Assembly (NCBI GenBank): GCA_021159445.1
Contig: JAGGRV010000503.1
Span: 1 to 13,797, forward strand
Reading direction: 5' to 3'
DNA: 13,797 nucleotides
Source: Deltaproteobacteria bacterium
GTDB taxonomy: Bacteria > Desulfobacterota > Dissulfuribacteria > Dissulfuribacterales > UBA3076
Shown: positions 1-6,922 of the stretch, one piece after another
How the letters are laid out: every line of letters begins with the position of its first letter
Numbering within the stretch: position 1 is the stretch's first letter
Translations under genes and position numbers: made by a program
Notes under the pieces: model-generated
What the model was told of the DNA's origin: nothing
Database searches by the model: none
The model's input: the letters and a program-made list of their open reading frames with translations, nothing else

Positions 1-55
1 ATACAACAAAAAACCCTATTAATTTTTGTTCAACTTATTTATCTCCCGTTCCTTA
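1..55 (-). repeat. Family C palindromic repeat, copy cut by the window edge
   Basis: The reverse complement of these 55 bases matches 8737-8791 with a single mismatch (54/55 by eye). The match stops abruptly after the CGTTCCTTA end, where the flanks differ, so this is one arm of the same element described at 8739-8894. The rest of this copy lies outside the window. The element ends 62 bp before the YkgJ-type gene, so its hairpin would precede that gene. The remaining sequence 56-117 is AT-rich and shows no clear promoter. Confidence 0.85.
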
Positions 56-117
56 GTCACTTTCCGAAAAACTAGAAAAAATGTAAACTGAAAAATGAAG
101 GATGCCGCATAGTTATC

Positions 118-831
118 ATGGTCTATATGGATGATTCAAACAAATTCAAGGTCCTTGCCGCCATTTATTCCTTTTATGACCAGTTTCTTAAAGGCTTTCC
201 CCTGGCTTGCAGGCCTGGTTGCCATGTCTGTTGTACTGTAAATATAGTTGCCACCTCACTTGAAGCGGGGCACCTGCTACATTCCTCTTTTTTCGATAAT
301 CTTGATCTTAAAAAGTTGCTGTCTTCAGCGACAACAGGATCTGTTTACAGGCCGAGCCTGAGCACTAATCAAATAGCGGATTTCTGTCTCAGGCAGGAGG
401 AAATCCCTCCAGACAGAGTAGAACACGGGGAAGGGGTCTGCCCGTTTTTGGATCAGGAAGGACTTTGTAGTGTCTATGAGAACCGTCCCTTTGCATGCAG
501 GGCAATGTCTTCAAGGGAGGTCTGCCAATACGGTGGCGAGGCAGATATGGAGCCTTTTCTTGTTACAGTGAATCTTGCCGTCTACCAGATCATAGAGCAC
601 CTGGACAAAGAAGGGGTGTCTGGAAACCTGCTGGACGTATTAAGCGAATTGGTAAATAATCAGAGTGTAAGTCCTGGCCCTGGAGACAGGCTTATCTCAA
701 ACAGGGCATTGCCAGGTTTTCTTATAACTCCCGATGAACAGGGACGATTCAGGGCATTCATGCGCCGTCTTGCAGATTTTCAGGTTGGAGATACTACTCT
801 AAAAGCCTTTTTGGACAACACATCAGGCTGA
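118..831 (+). CDS. YkgJ-family cysteine-cluster (putative metal-chelating) protein
   Basis: This 237-residue soluble protein belongs by motif to the YkgJ/CxxCxxCC family, often described as zinc- or iron-chelating; the true role of these proteins is poorly established. Seen directly: C31-x3-C35-x2-C38-C39 near the N-terminus, then C90, C108, C117 and C127, the last three in the typical CPFL...LC..Y..RPFACR arrangement, and C136. No signal peptide or membrane segment is visible, so a cytoplasmic location is inferred. The start at 118 has no good Shine-Dalgarno sequence; Met4 at 127 is an alternative. The C-terminal third (about 140-237) has no recognised motif. Its last 9 bp overlap the convergent cytochrome b gene, leaving no room for a separate terminator. 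Family confidence is high, function low. Confidence 0.85.
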   Translation: MVYMDDSNKFKVLAAIYSFYDQFLKGFPLACRPGCHVCCTVNIVATSLEAGHLLHSSFFDNLDLKKLLSSATTGSVYRPSLSTNQIADFCLRQEEIPPDRVEHGEGVCPFLDQEGLCSVYENRPFACRAMSSREVCQYGGEADMEPFLVTVNLAVYQIIEHLDKEGVSGNLLDVLSELVNNQSVSPGPGDRLISNRALPGFLITPDEQGRFRAFMRRLADFQVGDTTLKAFLDNTSG

Positions 832-1659
832 CCTCAACCAGCCAGCCAAGCTCAAGCCAAAATAAGTCACAAGCCATCCAAGAAGGAACGAAAGCGGTAT
901 CTTTCTGTTGCCCGCCCAGGATAGCGATGAGAAGGCGATCACTGGTATCAGTGGGTACAGAATTCCGGCTCCGAGCGGCGAAAAATGTCGCAGGAGTTCC
1001 TGTACTCCCAGAAAAAACCACGGACCCTGTATCAGGTCTATGTTTTTCCCAGGGAGGTCTATCGGTGCGTGAAACAGAATGGCTACTGCAATAGAACCGG
1101 CGAGAATACTCAGAAAAATCTTCCGGCTTAGGATCACACGACGGGTGTGATACCAGGTGCCAAGCCCCCATAACAGGGCGGTAAGGAGCAGATGTATGAG
1201 GTAGATACGGCTTAAACCCTCATCTGTGCTCGCTATCAGGAAACGGTTTAGTCCTGATCCAATCAGTGGGACTTTCAGCAGGAGGTGTTCGGCAATTGTG
1301 CCCGCAGCCTGACCTGTTCCATCATACCGCAGAACATATCCGGTAAACAGGGCAAGGATACTCATGGGAAGGGTAAGGCTCAGGACAGTCCATTGTCTGC
1401 GACCTGAAGGTCGCATAGAGATTTTTGGCAGATCATCAATGCTTTGCCATGCGTGATAAATAAGTAGAAGAAAAAATGCCTGACTGGTCCAGAAGTGCAG
1501 GGCCCTCCAGAAGGCACCAAAAGGAAGTATTGCTTCGATGGCGACGCTGGTTACAAAAGGGTCTGCCACCTCATACTGATAGGCCACAACAAAGCCTGAG
1601 CCTATAGAGGCCAGCAATGCTGCAATAGTCATCTCGCCGACTTTGTCAAAATTCAGCAT
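823..1659 (-). CDS. Orphan cytochrome b (b6-like N-terminal domain) membrane protein
   Basis: This 278-residue, highly hydrophobic protein has the haem-binding layout of the cytochrome b/b6 family of quinol-oxidising complexes. His55 and His69 are 13 residues apart in the second membrane helix. His156 and His171 are 14 apart in a later helix, the spacing usual for b6-type rather than mitochondrial-type proteins. FTGYVLRYD at 105-113 corresponds to the family's TGY.L.WD segment. About seven or eight helices are expected. Residues 212-225 (GPWFFLGVQELLRH) sit where subunit IV has PEWYF, but the glutamate is absent, so quinone chemistry at that site may be altered. No Rieske protein or cytochrome c is next to it. 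It starts 33 bp after ptsI on the same strand and so is probably cotranscribed. No strong ribosome site is visible; Met10 is an alternative start. Confidence 0.85.
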   Translation of the reverse strand: MLNFDKVGEMTIAALLASIGSGFVVAYQYEVADPFVTSVAIEAILPFGAFWRALHFWTSQAFFLLLIYHAWQSIDDLPKISMRPSGRRQWTVLSLTLPMSILALFTGYVLRYDGTGQAAGTIAEHLLLKVPLIGSGLNRFLIASTDEGLSRIYLIHLLLTALLWGLGTWYHTRRVILSRKIFLSILAGSIAVAILFHAPIDLPGKNIDLIQGPWFFLGVQELLRHFSPLGAGILYPLIPVIAFSSLSWAGNRKIPLSFLLGWLVTYFGLSLAGWLRSA

Positions 1660-1692
1660 TGTAAGAAGGAACCGTTTATCTCGTGACAGGCC

Positions 1693-3552
1693 CTAAATTA
1701 ACTGCCTGTCCAGGGCATTCCCTTTCATTTCGGTCATCAGAGGCTCAAGGATAGCCTGCCTGCCGGCAAAATCCGGATATAACCCGTGACTGAGATCGAA
1801 TTCCCCTGGGAAGTTAGAGGTAAGGAAGTCTAAAAGATGCCCTCTTATCTTCTGTGCGGTAGAGTACTCTAGAAGATCTCGAACCAAAGCGCTACATTGG
1901 TTCTGGTTACTCATTCGAATCATGCGTTTGATCTTTGGTATATCCAAGGCGTTCATGCTTAGTTCGTCCAGACCCATGCCAATAAGTACAGGAAGATACA
2001 TTGGTTCTCCTGCCATTTCTCCGCAAACCGCCGCCTCAATTCCTGCTTCATGGGCTGCCTCTATGGTACGATAGATCATCCTCAAAACACCGGGGTGTAA
2101 AGGCTCGTAGAGATGTGCCACATATTCGTTACCTCTATCGATTGCCAGGGAATACTGAATGAGGTCGTTTGTACCTATACTGAAGAAATCCACTTCCTTG
2201 GCAAGGACATCCGCCAAAAGTACAGCAGAAGGGACCTCTATCATAATGCCTGTCTTGATATCCTCATCAAATGGAATTCCTTCTCTCCGCAGCTCATCCT
2301 TGGTCTTCTCCAAATGTTCCTTGACCTGAATTATTTCTGACCTGCCGGACACTAAAGGGAAAAGTATCTTCACATCCCCGTATGCACTGGCTCTGAGTAT
2401 TGCCCTGAGCTGTGTGCGAAACAGATTTGACTCTTTCAAACAGAGCCGAATCGCTCTCAGCCCGAGGGCTGGATTGATTTCATCGTCCTGAGAGACTGAC
2501 GACAAGAACTTGTCGCCGCCAATATCCAGAGTACGGATTGTTGTTGGAAAGGGTGACATGCGCCCTGCGACTTCTTTGTAAGCCAGAAAAAGTTCCTCTT
2601 CAATGGGAAGCTCTTTGTGAGCCAGATACATGACCTCGGTACGGTAGAGCCCTATCCCTTCAGCACCATTGGATATGACAGAGGAAATTTCCTCAAGGAA
2701 CTCTATGTTAGCCTTGATCTTAAATCTGAATCCGTCCTGTGTCTCTGCAGGGAGGTTACTGTATTGGATTACATCCAGTCGATATCGTATGTAATTCTCC
2801 TGTTTTTCCCTGTAATGTCTTAAGAGCTCATCGTCCGGATTTACTACTACATCACCACATAGGCCGTCTACAATCAAAGTCTCCCCGGAAAATATGGAAG
2901 ACATGGCGTCTTCCATACCCACGACTGCGGGAAGACCGAGCGATCTGCCCAGAATCGCCGTGTGGGATGTTCGGCTCCCCATGTCTGTAACAAACGCCAG
3001 GATTTTTTCTTTGGCCATTTGGATCGTATCAGCAGGAGACAGATCGTGTGCCACCAGTATAACCGGCTCTTCCATTTGGCTGAAATCCACCGAAGGACTC
3101 CCGGACAAGAGCTTTTGGACTCTCCGCACTGCGTACTTAATATCTTCAAAACGTTCCCTGATATACTGATCTTTTACCTGCTCAAAGAGTTCTCTAACAT
3201 GGTCCAAGGCATTATTAAGGGCCCACTCTGCGTTAATCTGTTCTTCAGAAATTAACCTTAAGGTCCGATCATAGACCATACGGTCTTTAAGCATTAACAA
3301 ATAGGTTTCAAAAATCCCTGAATGCTCTCTGAATTCCTCCGGGATCTCTGCAATCAACTGTTTTATCTGGTTTTCCGCCTCAGAGACAGCATTTTCAAAG
3401 CGTTGTTTCTCCTGGTCAATCTCGCCTTTTTTAATTTGTCTTTTTAAGATCTTAACCTTGTGATAATCCAACAGGAAGGCAGGGCCAATGACCACTCCGG
3501 GCGAAGCCCCTATTCCTTTTAAAACTGCCGAATCACCTTTTTCTTCTGACAT
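1693..3552 (-). CDS. ptsI: Phosphoenolpyruvate-protein phosphotransferase (PTS enzyme I)
   Basis: Enzyme I takes phosphate from PEP onto its own histidine and passes it to HPr, the first step of the cytoplasmic PTS relay. The 619-residue protein shows the standard order: an N-terminal HPr-binding/phosphohistidine half starting with KGIGASPGVVIG at 12-23, the active-site GSRTSHTAI at 192-200 with His197, then the C-terminal PEP-binding barrel with GLYRTE (301-306), RTLDIGGDK (340-348), FFSIGTNDL (456-464) and the catalytic Cys510 in CGEMAG. All key residues are present. Usual length is 570-590; the excess is a C-terminal tail after about residue 575 with no motif I recognise. It starts 5 bp after the ptsH stop, a classic ptsHI pair. 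No EII gene is in the window, so the final phosphate acceptor is unknown. Confidence 0.97.
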   Translation of the reverse strand: MSEEKGDSAVLKGIGASPGVVIGPAFLLDYHKVKILKRQIKKGEIDQEKQRFENAVSEAENQIKQLIAEIPEEFREHSGIFETYLLMLKDRMVYDRTLRLISEEQINAEWALNNALDHVRELFEQVKDQYIRERFEDIKYAVRRVQKLLSGSPSVDFSQMEEPVILVAHDLSPADTIQMAKEKILAFVTDMGSRTSHTAILGRSLGLPAVVGMEDAMSSIFSGETLIVDGLCGDVVVNPDDELLRHYREKQENYIRYRLDVIQYSNLPAETQDGFRFKIKANIEFLEEISSVISNGAEGIGLYRTEVMYLAHKELPIEEELFLAYKEVAGRMSPFPTTIRTLDIGGDKFLSSVSQDDEINPALGLRAIRLCLKESNLFRTQLRAILRASAYGDVKILFPLVSGRSEIIQVKEHLEKTKDELRREGIPFDEDIKTGIMIEVPSAVLLADVLAKEVDFFSIGTNDLIQYSLAIDRGNEYVAHLYEPLHPGVLRMIYRTIEAAHEAGIEAAVCGEMAGEPMYLPVLIGMGLDELSMNALDIPKIKRMIRMSNQNQCSALVRDLLEYSTAQKIRGHLLDFLTSNFPGEFDLSHGLYPDFAGRQAILEPLMTEMKGNALDRQLI

Positions 3553-3557
3553 TTTGA

Positions 3558-3830
3558 TTAATCCAATTCGCCAAAGCGACTTTCTACTAGGGTCTTAAGA
3601 TCTGCCACGGCCTGGTTTGAATCCGGACCAACTGCCCTGACTGTCAGGACGCTCCCATGAGGGCAGGCAAGGGTCAAGACATCAAGAATATTTTTCCCAT
3701 CTACTTTCTTCCCATCTTTCACGAGCCACACATCAGCATTAAATTCACTTGCCTTTTGAGCGAAACGACAGGCTGGCCGGGCATGAAGTCCCAGCCTGTT
3801 AAGTATGGTTACACTGTCTTCAAATTCCAT
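3558..3830 (-). CDS. ptsH: HPr phosphocarrier protein
   Basis: HPr receives phosphate from enzyme I on a histidine and hands it to EIIA domains. The 90-residue length is typical. GLHARPA at 14-20 carries the phosphorylation site His16 with the conserved Arg18 and Pro19. The regulatory position that is Ser46 in Bacillus and other HPr proteins aligns with Asn47 here (VDGKNILDVL, 43-52), so phosphorylation by HPr kinase, if the organism has one, should not occur at that site. ptsI follows after 5 bp, so the two are cotranscribed. The ATG is preceded by a weak ribosome site (CTGAAATT). A probable promoter lies 34-61 bp upstream. Confidence 0.97.
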   Translation of the reverse strand: MEFEDSVTILNRLGLHARPACRFAQKASEFNADVWLVKDGKKVDGKNILDVLTLACPHGSVLTVRAVGPDSNQAVADLKTLVESRFGELD

Positions 3831-3863
3831 AATTTCAGATCGATGAATCTAAAGTTATATCAA

Positions 3864-3891
3864 AATAAAGGTTGCATACCACTCTCGTCAA
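3864..3891 (-). promoter_or_regulatory. Possible sigma-70-like promoter of ptsH-ptsI-cytochrome b
   Basis: Read on the minus strand, TTGACG (3891-3886) is followed after 16 bp by TTTATT (3869-3864). The -35 matches the consensus at 5 of 6 positions; the -10 is weak. It is placed correctly upstream of the ptsH ATG at 3830. Assignment is by eye only. Confidence 0.4.
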
Positions 3892-3944
3892 GTTGGCTTT
3901 GGACAAAAAACCCAATATCGCTTACCTTTATAAATCATTAATCG

Positions 3945-4114
3945 TAACTACTCACGTAGTCAGGCTGAAGCTGTTTAGACTGAAGGCTGAAGGGGCCAGA
4001 AGAGCACGATTGCCGTACTTTGGCGGGAATATCTGGTTCTTGCACCAAACATGGCTTTAAAATGAGCTTTTTCTTAATAGTCTTCAGCCTTCAGCCTACC
4101 CACCTGAGTAGTTA
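3945..4114. repeat. Family A palindromic element with 7-nt repeat arms
   Basis: The 170-bp unit has inverted ends. TAACTACTCA, seven loosely matching bases, then AGGCTGAAG (3945-3970) is mirrored by CTTCAGCCT, seven bases, then TGAGTAGTTA (4089-4114). Next to the ends are short tandem heptads: GACTGAAGGCTGAAGG near 3978-3993 and CTTCAGCCTTCAGCCT at 4082-4097. No transposase fits inside, so it is a non-autonomous, MITE-like or REP-like unit. It occupies nearly half of the 379-bp space between the divergent ptsH and asnB genes. The rest of that space holds the ptsH promoter and the asnB leader; I see no gene or RNA there. Clear flanking target duplications were not found. Confidence 0.75.
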
Positions 4115-4209
4115 TCATTTATTTTTAAATCTCTGTACGCCGATATGGATTTCACTGTACAAACAAAACTCGACATGTACCAGTAAAGGATTCAAACAGG
4201 ACTCAAAAA

Positions 4210-6156
4210 ATGTGTGGCATTTGCGGTATTTATGACTTGATAGGTAGCGATTCCGGAGATAACCGCGAAGAAATAGTCCGGGCCATGACAGCACAGTTGC
4301 GCCATCGCGGGCCTGACGAGAAGGGGTATTACTTCCACGGCCCCATGGCTATGGGTCATGCGCGTTTGAGCATCATAGATCTCACCACAGGCCAACAGCC
4401 TATGAGCAATGAAGATGAATCTGTGTGGATCGTATTTAACGGCGAGATCTTTAATTACATAGAACTGCGGGCCGGACTTGAGGGAAAAGGCCACGTTTTC
4501 CAAACTACATCTGATACGGAAGTACTGGTTCACCTCTATGAGGACCTGGGGCCGGATATGCTGGACCGGCTAAATGGTCAGTTTGCCTTTGCCATTTATG
4601 ACAAAAAAGACAGGTCCCTTTTCCTCGCCAGAGATTCCTTTGGAATCTGTCCCCTGTTTTACTGCAAAAATGGAAAGCTCTTGGTGTTTGCCTCAGAGAT
4701 AAAGGCACTGCGTGAGATTCCTGATATGAAACTTGAGCTTGATCCTTTGGCTCTGAGCCAGATTTTTACACTCTGGTCAGTGCTTTCCCCCCGCACTCCA
4801 TTTAAGGACATAATGTCTCTTCCCCCGGGAAATTGGCTTAAGATCGGCCCTGAGACCGGACTCTCTTCTCCCAGGCGCTATTGGCATCTGGATTTTCCAA
4901 AACTGGGGGAAGAAGATAAGAAAAAATCAGAAACAGCCTGGACTGAAGAAGTTGAAAATGCCATGGTTGAAGCAGTCCGCCTTCGTCTCAGGGCAGACGT
5001 ACCGGTTGGAGTATATCTCTCCGGGGGTTTAGATTCCTCTATTATCGCCACCATAGTTAAAAAACTGACATCAACACCAATAGAGGCCTTTTCCCTGGCC
5101 TTTGCAGATGCATCCTATGACGAATCTGAATTTCAGCAGAGATTAGCCCGGTCAATAGGGGTCCGCTACAATGCTGTAAGGGTAAAAAACCATCAAATAG
5201 GTCAGGTCTTTCCGGAGGTGATCCGGCACGGAGAACGGCCGATCTTAAGGGCAGCTCCGGCCCCGCTGTTTCTTCTCTCGGACCTGGTGCAAAAAACAGG
5301 ATTCAAAGTAGTCCTCACCGGAGAAGGGGCAGATGAGCTCTTTGGAGGCTATGACATCTTCAAGGAAGATAAAATCCGCCGTTTCTGGGCAAAAGTCCCT
5401 GAGAGTCCTTGCAGACCCCAGCTCCTGAACCGCCTCTATCCGCATGCACCCTTGGCTACAACAAGAGCCGGGCGTATGCTGACGGCTTTTTATCGCAAAG
5501 ACCTGCTTCCTACCAATATCTTTGGCTATTCCCACCGTCCTACATGGAACAATACCCGGGCACTTAGTGCCTATTTCAGCCATAATCTCAAGGAAGCCAT
5601 TGGAGATTATGATCCTGTGGAAGAACTCAAGGCCAGTGTACCTAACACCTTTTCTTCATGGCACCCATTGCACCAGGCCCAGTTCCTGGAGACCCGGTTG
5701 CTCTTGTCAGAGTATCTTTTGAGTTCCCAGGGGGAAAGGATGACCATGGGCCACTCGATTGAAGGAAGATACCCTTTCCTTGACCCGAAAGTAACATCCC
5801 TGGCAACACGAATTCCGCCACATTTAAAGCTCAGGGGCCTAAATGAAAAATATGTATTACGTAAGGCCTTTAAAAAACACCTTCCTTCAGAGATAGCCCA
5901 ACGTCCCAAACGGCCCTACCTGGCTCCAAACAAGGAAAGCTTTCTGGACCGGCCGGATGTCTCCATGGTTTACGAAATCCTTTCACCTGATCGGCTATCC
6001 GAGAGCGGTTTTTTTGATGTGTCAAGGGTGGACAAATTACTCAATAAATGCGCTAAGGGCGGACAACTGGGTTTTCGGGACAATGCAGGATTTTTGGGAA
6101 TATTATCTACGCAGATATTGTGGGAAAAATTCTTAGCTAAGGACCCTCTGTTTTGA
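4210..6156 (+). CDS. asnB: Asparagine synthase (glutamine-hydrolysing), AsnB type
   Basis: This class II amidotransferase hydrolyses glutamine and uses the ammonia to amidate aspartate (or a related carboxylate) with ATP. The 648-residue protein starts Met-Cys2, the nucleophile after removal of Met. Glutaminase-domain motifs are intact: RHRGPDE 31-37, ARLSIID 51-57, FNGEIFN 76-82 and TSDTEV 100-105. The synthetase domain has the PP-loop SGGLDSS at 271-277 and GEGADELFGGY at 371-381. One oddity is RDSFGICPLFY (141-151), where most relatives have RDxxGxKPLYY, so Lys is replaced by Cys. The start is supported by AGGA (4198-4201), 8 nt upstream. A family A repeat lies upstream, and the convergent DUF1992 gene ends 34 bp downstream. 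Its length and the ERMTMGHSIEGRYPFLD region suit the long AsnB subgroup, some members of which act on natural products rather than free Asp; the substrate is therefore not certain. Confidence 0.95.
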   Translation: MCGICGIYDLIGSDSGDNREEIVRAMTAQLRHRGPDEKGYYFHGPMAMGHARLSIIDLTTGQQPMSNEDESVWIVFNGEIFNYIELRAGLEGKGHVFQTTSDTEVLVHLYEDLGPDMLDRLNGQFAFAIYDKKDRSLFLARDSFGICPLFYCKNGKLLVFASEIKALREIPDMKLELDPLALSQIFTLWSVLSPRTPFKDIMSLPPGNWLKIGPETGLSSPRRYWHLDFPKLGEEDKKKSETAWTEEVENAMVEAVRLRLRADVPVGVYLSGGLDSSIIATIVKKLTSTPIEAFSLAFADASYDESEFQQRLARSIGVRYNAVRVKNHQIGQVFPEVIRHGERPILRAAPAPLFLLSDLVQKTGFKVVLTGEGADELFGGYDIFKEDKIRRFWAKVPESPCRPQLLNRLYPHAPLATTRAGRMLTAFYRKDLLPTNIFGYSHRPTWNNTRALSAYFSHNLKEAIGDYDPVEELKASVPNTFSSWHPLHQAQFLETRLLLSEYLLSSQGERMTMGHSIEGRYPFLDPKVTSLATRIPPHLKLRGLNEKYVLRKAFKKHLPSEIAQRPKRPYLAPNKESFLDRPDVSMVYEILSPDRLSESGFFDVSRVDKLLNKCAKGGQLGFRDNAGFLGILSTQILWEKFLAKDPLF

Positions 6157-6190
6157 TTACCGCAACCCACCGAACTGTAAGCGTTTACCT

Positions 6191-6568
6191 CTATTTTTTT
6201 CTGACTGTAGTACGCTCTACCACCTTCCGGTAATAGATCTGATCTTTTTCCAGGTTGATGGGCCTCTTGCGTGACATGTTGGCCTTGGTCACCATAAGAT
6301 TTACTTTTTGGGCCTGCCTGTAACGCTCCTGTTCATCTTCCAGATTTTCCAGCAGGTCTATTGCAGTCTTGATTTCCTTCTCACTCTGGAGCTCCGGGGG
6401 TATAAAACCGGCATTCTTGAGCATCTTGTATGCCATTCGAAGGTCTGGAGGTATAAACGAGTCGTCTTCAAAGACCAGTGGTTTGCCTTTACCCTTAATA
6501 TTGTCAAGGTCCCCCCGTTTAATAGCTTCCTTGATCCGGTTTTCTGCTATTTTATGAAAATTGAACAT
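6191..6568 (-). CDS. DUF1992 (DnaJC28-like conserved domain) protein
   Basis: This small 125-residue basic cytoplasmic protein matches DUF1992, the conserved domain also found in DnaJ subfamily C member 28; no biochemical role is firmly established. Family features visible are the opening pattern AENRIKEAIKRGDLDNIKG (8-26) followed by GKPL, then PPDLRMAYKMLKNAGFIPPE (40-59), a largely helical middle and a lysine/arginine-rich tail. No J-domain is attached, as is usual for bacterial members. It stands alone, convergent with asnB, with 34 bp between stops and no obvious terminator hairpin. GGAG lies 12 nt before the ATG, longer than normal. An out-of-frame ATG lies between GGAG and this start, so translation may be weak. 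Confidence 0.88.
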   Translation of the reverse strand: MFNFHKIAENRIKEAIKRGDLDNIKGKGKPLVFEDDSFIPPDLRMAYKMLKNAGFIPPELQSEKEIKTAIDLLENLEDEQERYRQAQKVNLMVTKANMSRKRPINLEKDQIYYRKVVERTTVRKK

Positions 6569-6605
6569 GGCCGGACATTTCTCCAGGTTGTTAGTACCTA
6601 TGTCG

Positions 6606-6640
6606 AGCTATTAGTATTTAGCTATTAGTATTTAGCTTTG
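6606..6640. repeat. Short tandem heptad repeat (2.5 copies of a 14-mer)
   Basis: AGCTATTAGTATTT occurs twice in perfect tandem (6606-6619, 6620-6633) and is followed by AGCTTTG, so the tract can be read as five 7-nt units starting AGC or AGT. It lies 38 bp upstream of the DUF1992 start, where that gene's promoter would be expected. GCTTTGAAAAAT at 6635-6646 recurs as a direct repeat at 6710-6721. Confidence 0.7.
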
Positions 6641-6676
6641 AAAAATCAAGGCATTATGTTAATTAGAAATAACACC

Positions 6677-6709
6677 CAACGGGTTCACCCTGTTGAATCC
6701 CCAGAGGGG
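6677..6709. other. Two adjacent small hairpins, possible terminator or repeat remnant
   Basis: CAACGGG (6677-6683) can pair with CCTGTTG (6689-6695) through seven base pairs including one G-T pair. Immediately after it, CCCC (6699-6702) faces GGGG (6706-6709) across AGA. No U-run follows on either strand, so a rho-independent terminator is not convincing. It sits in the 354-bp gene-free stretch 6569-6922 between DUF1992 and recN, which also holds the heptad repeat, the -10 element and the leader hairpin listed separately. I see no coding or tRNA content in that stretch. Confidence 0.35.
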
Positions 6710-6778
6710 GCTTTGAAAAATTTAGGTAATAATAATTTGTCGTTTAGGGTAGCGAAGTAGATAACCCTTATATTAAAA

Positions 6779-6784
6779 TATAAT
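6779..6784 (+). promoter_or_regulatory. Perfect -10 box, candidate recN promoter
   Basis: A consensus TATAAT lies 139 bp upstream of recN within the AT palindrome TTATATTAAAATATAA (6768-6783). No convincing -35 hexamer is found 16-18 bp upstream. If used, transcription would begin near 6791, exactly at the foot of the leader hairpin. The palindrome overlapping the -10 could also bind a regulator. Confidence 0.4.
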
Positions 6785-6790
6785 AAAAGA

Positions 6791-6849
6791 AGTCGCTTGT
6801 AAAACACCAGATTTTTTTAAGGACAAGGGGTCTTGTTTCGCAAGCGACT
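6791..6849 (+). promoter_or_regulatory. Hairpin in the probable recN leader
   Basis: AGTCGCTTGTAAAAC (6791-6805) and GTTTCGCAAGCGACT (6835-6849) pair at 13 of 15 positions, enclosing a 29-nt interior. An alternative inner hairpin, ACAAG (6823-6827) with CTTGT (6832-6836), overlaps the right arm, so the two structures compete at the shared bases. The structure would stand at or near the 5' end of the recN message, about 73 nt before its ATG. Its function is unknown; it does not match a riboswitch class that I recognise. Confidence 0.5.
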
Positions 6850-6922
6850 CGCAAGGTCAACGAAAGAAAGGTAACCCTGAACCTGTGAACGCCTACCAAA
6901 ACATTCTGTGTTCTAGAGAATT

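Noticed and set aside
2113..3255. Several plus-strand open frames opposite ptsI
   Set aside because: They lie antisense to a fully conserved enzyme I, have no family resemblance and no ribosome sites; they are shadows.
6791..6849. tRNA or known riboswitch
   Set aside because: It has a single imperfect stem with no cloverleaf, no T-loop sequence and no aptamer pattern that I recognise.
6855..6912. LexA operator upstream of recN
   Set aside because: GAAC occurs twice as a direct repeat (GAACCTGTGAAC), and AACA-N5-TGTT at 6900-6912 is only a 4-bp palindrome. Neither fits a LexA box well enough to call.
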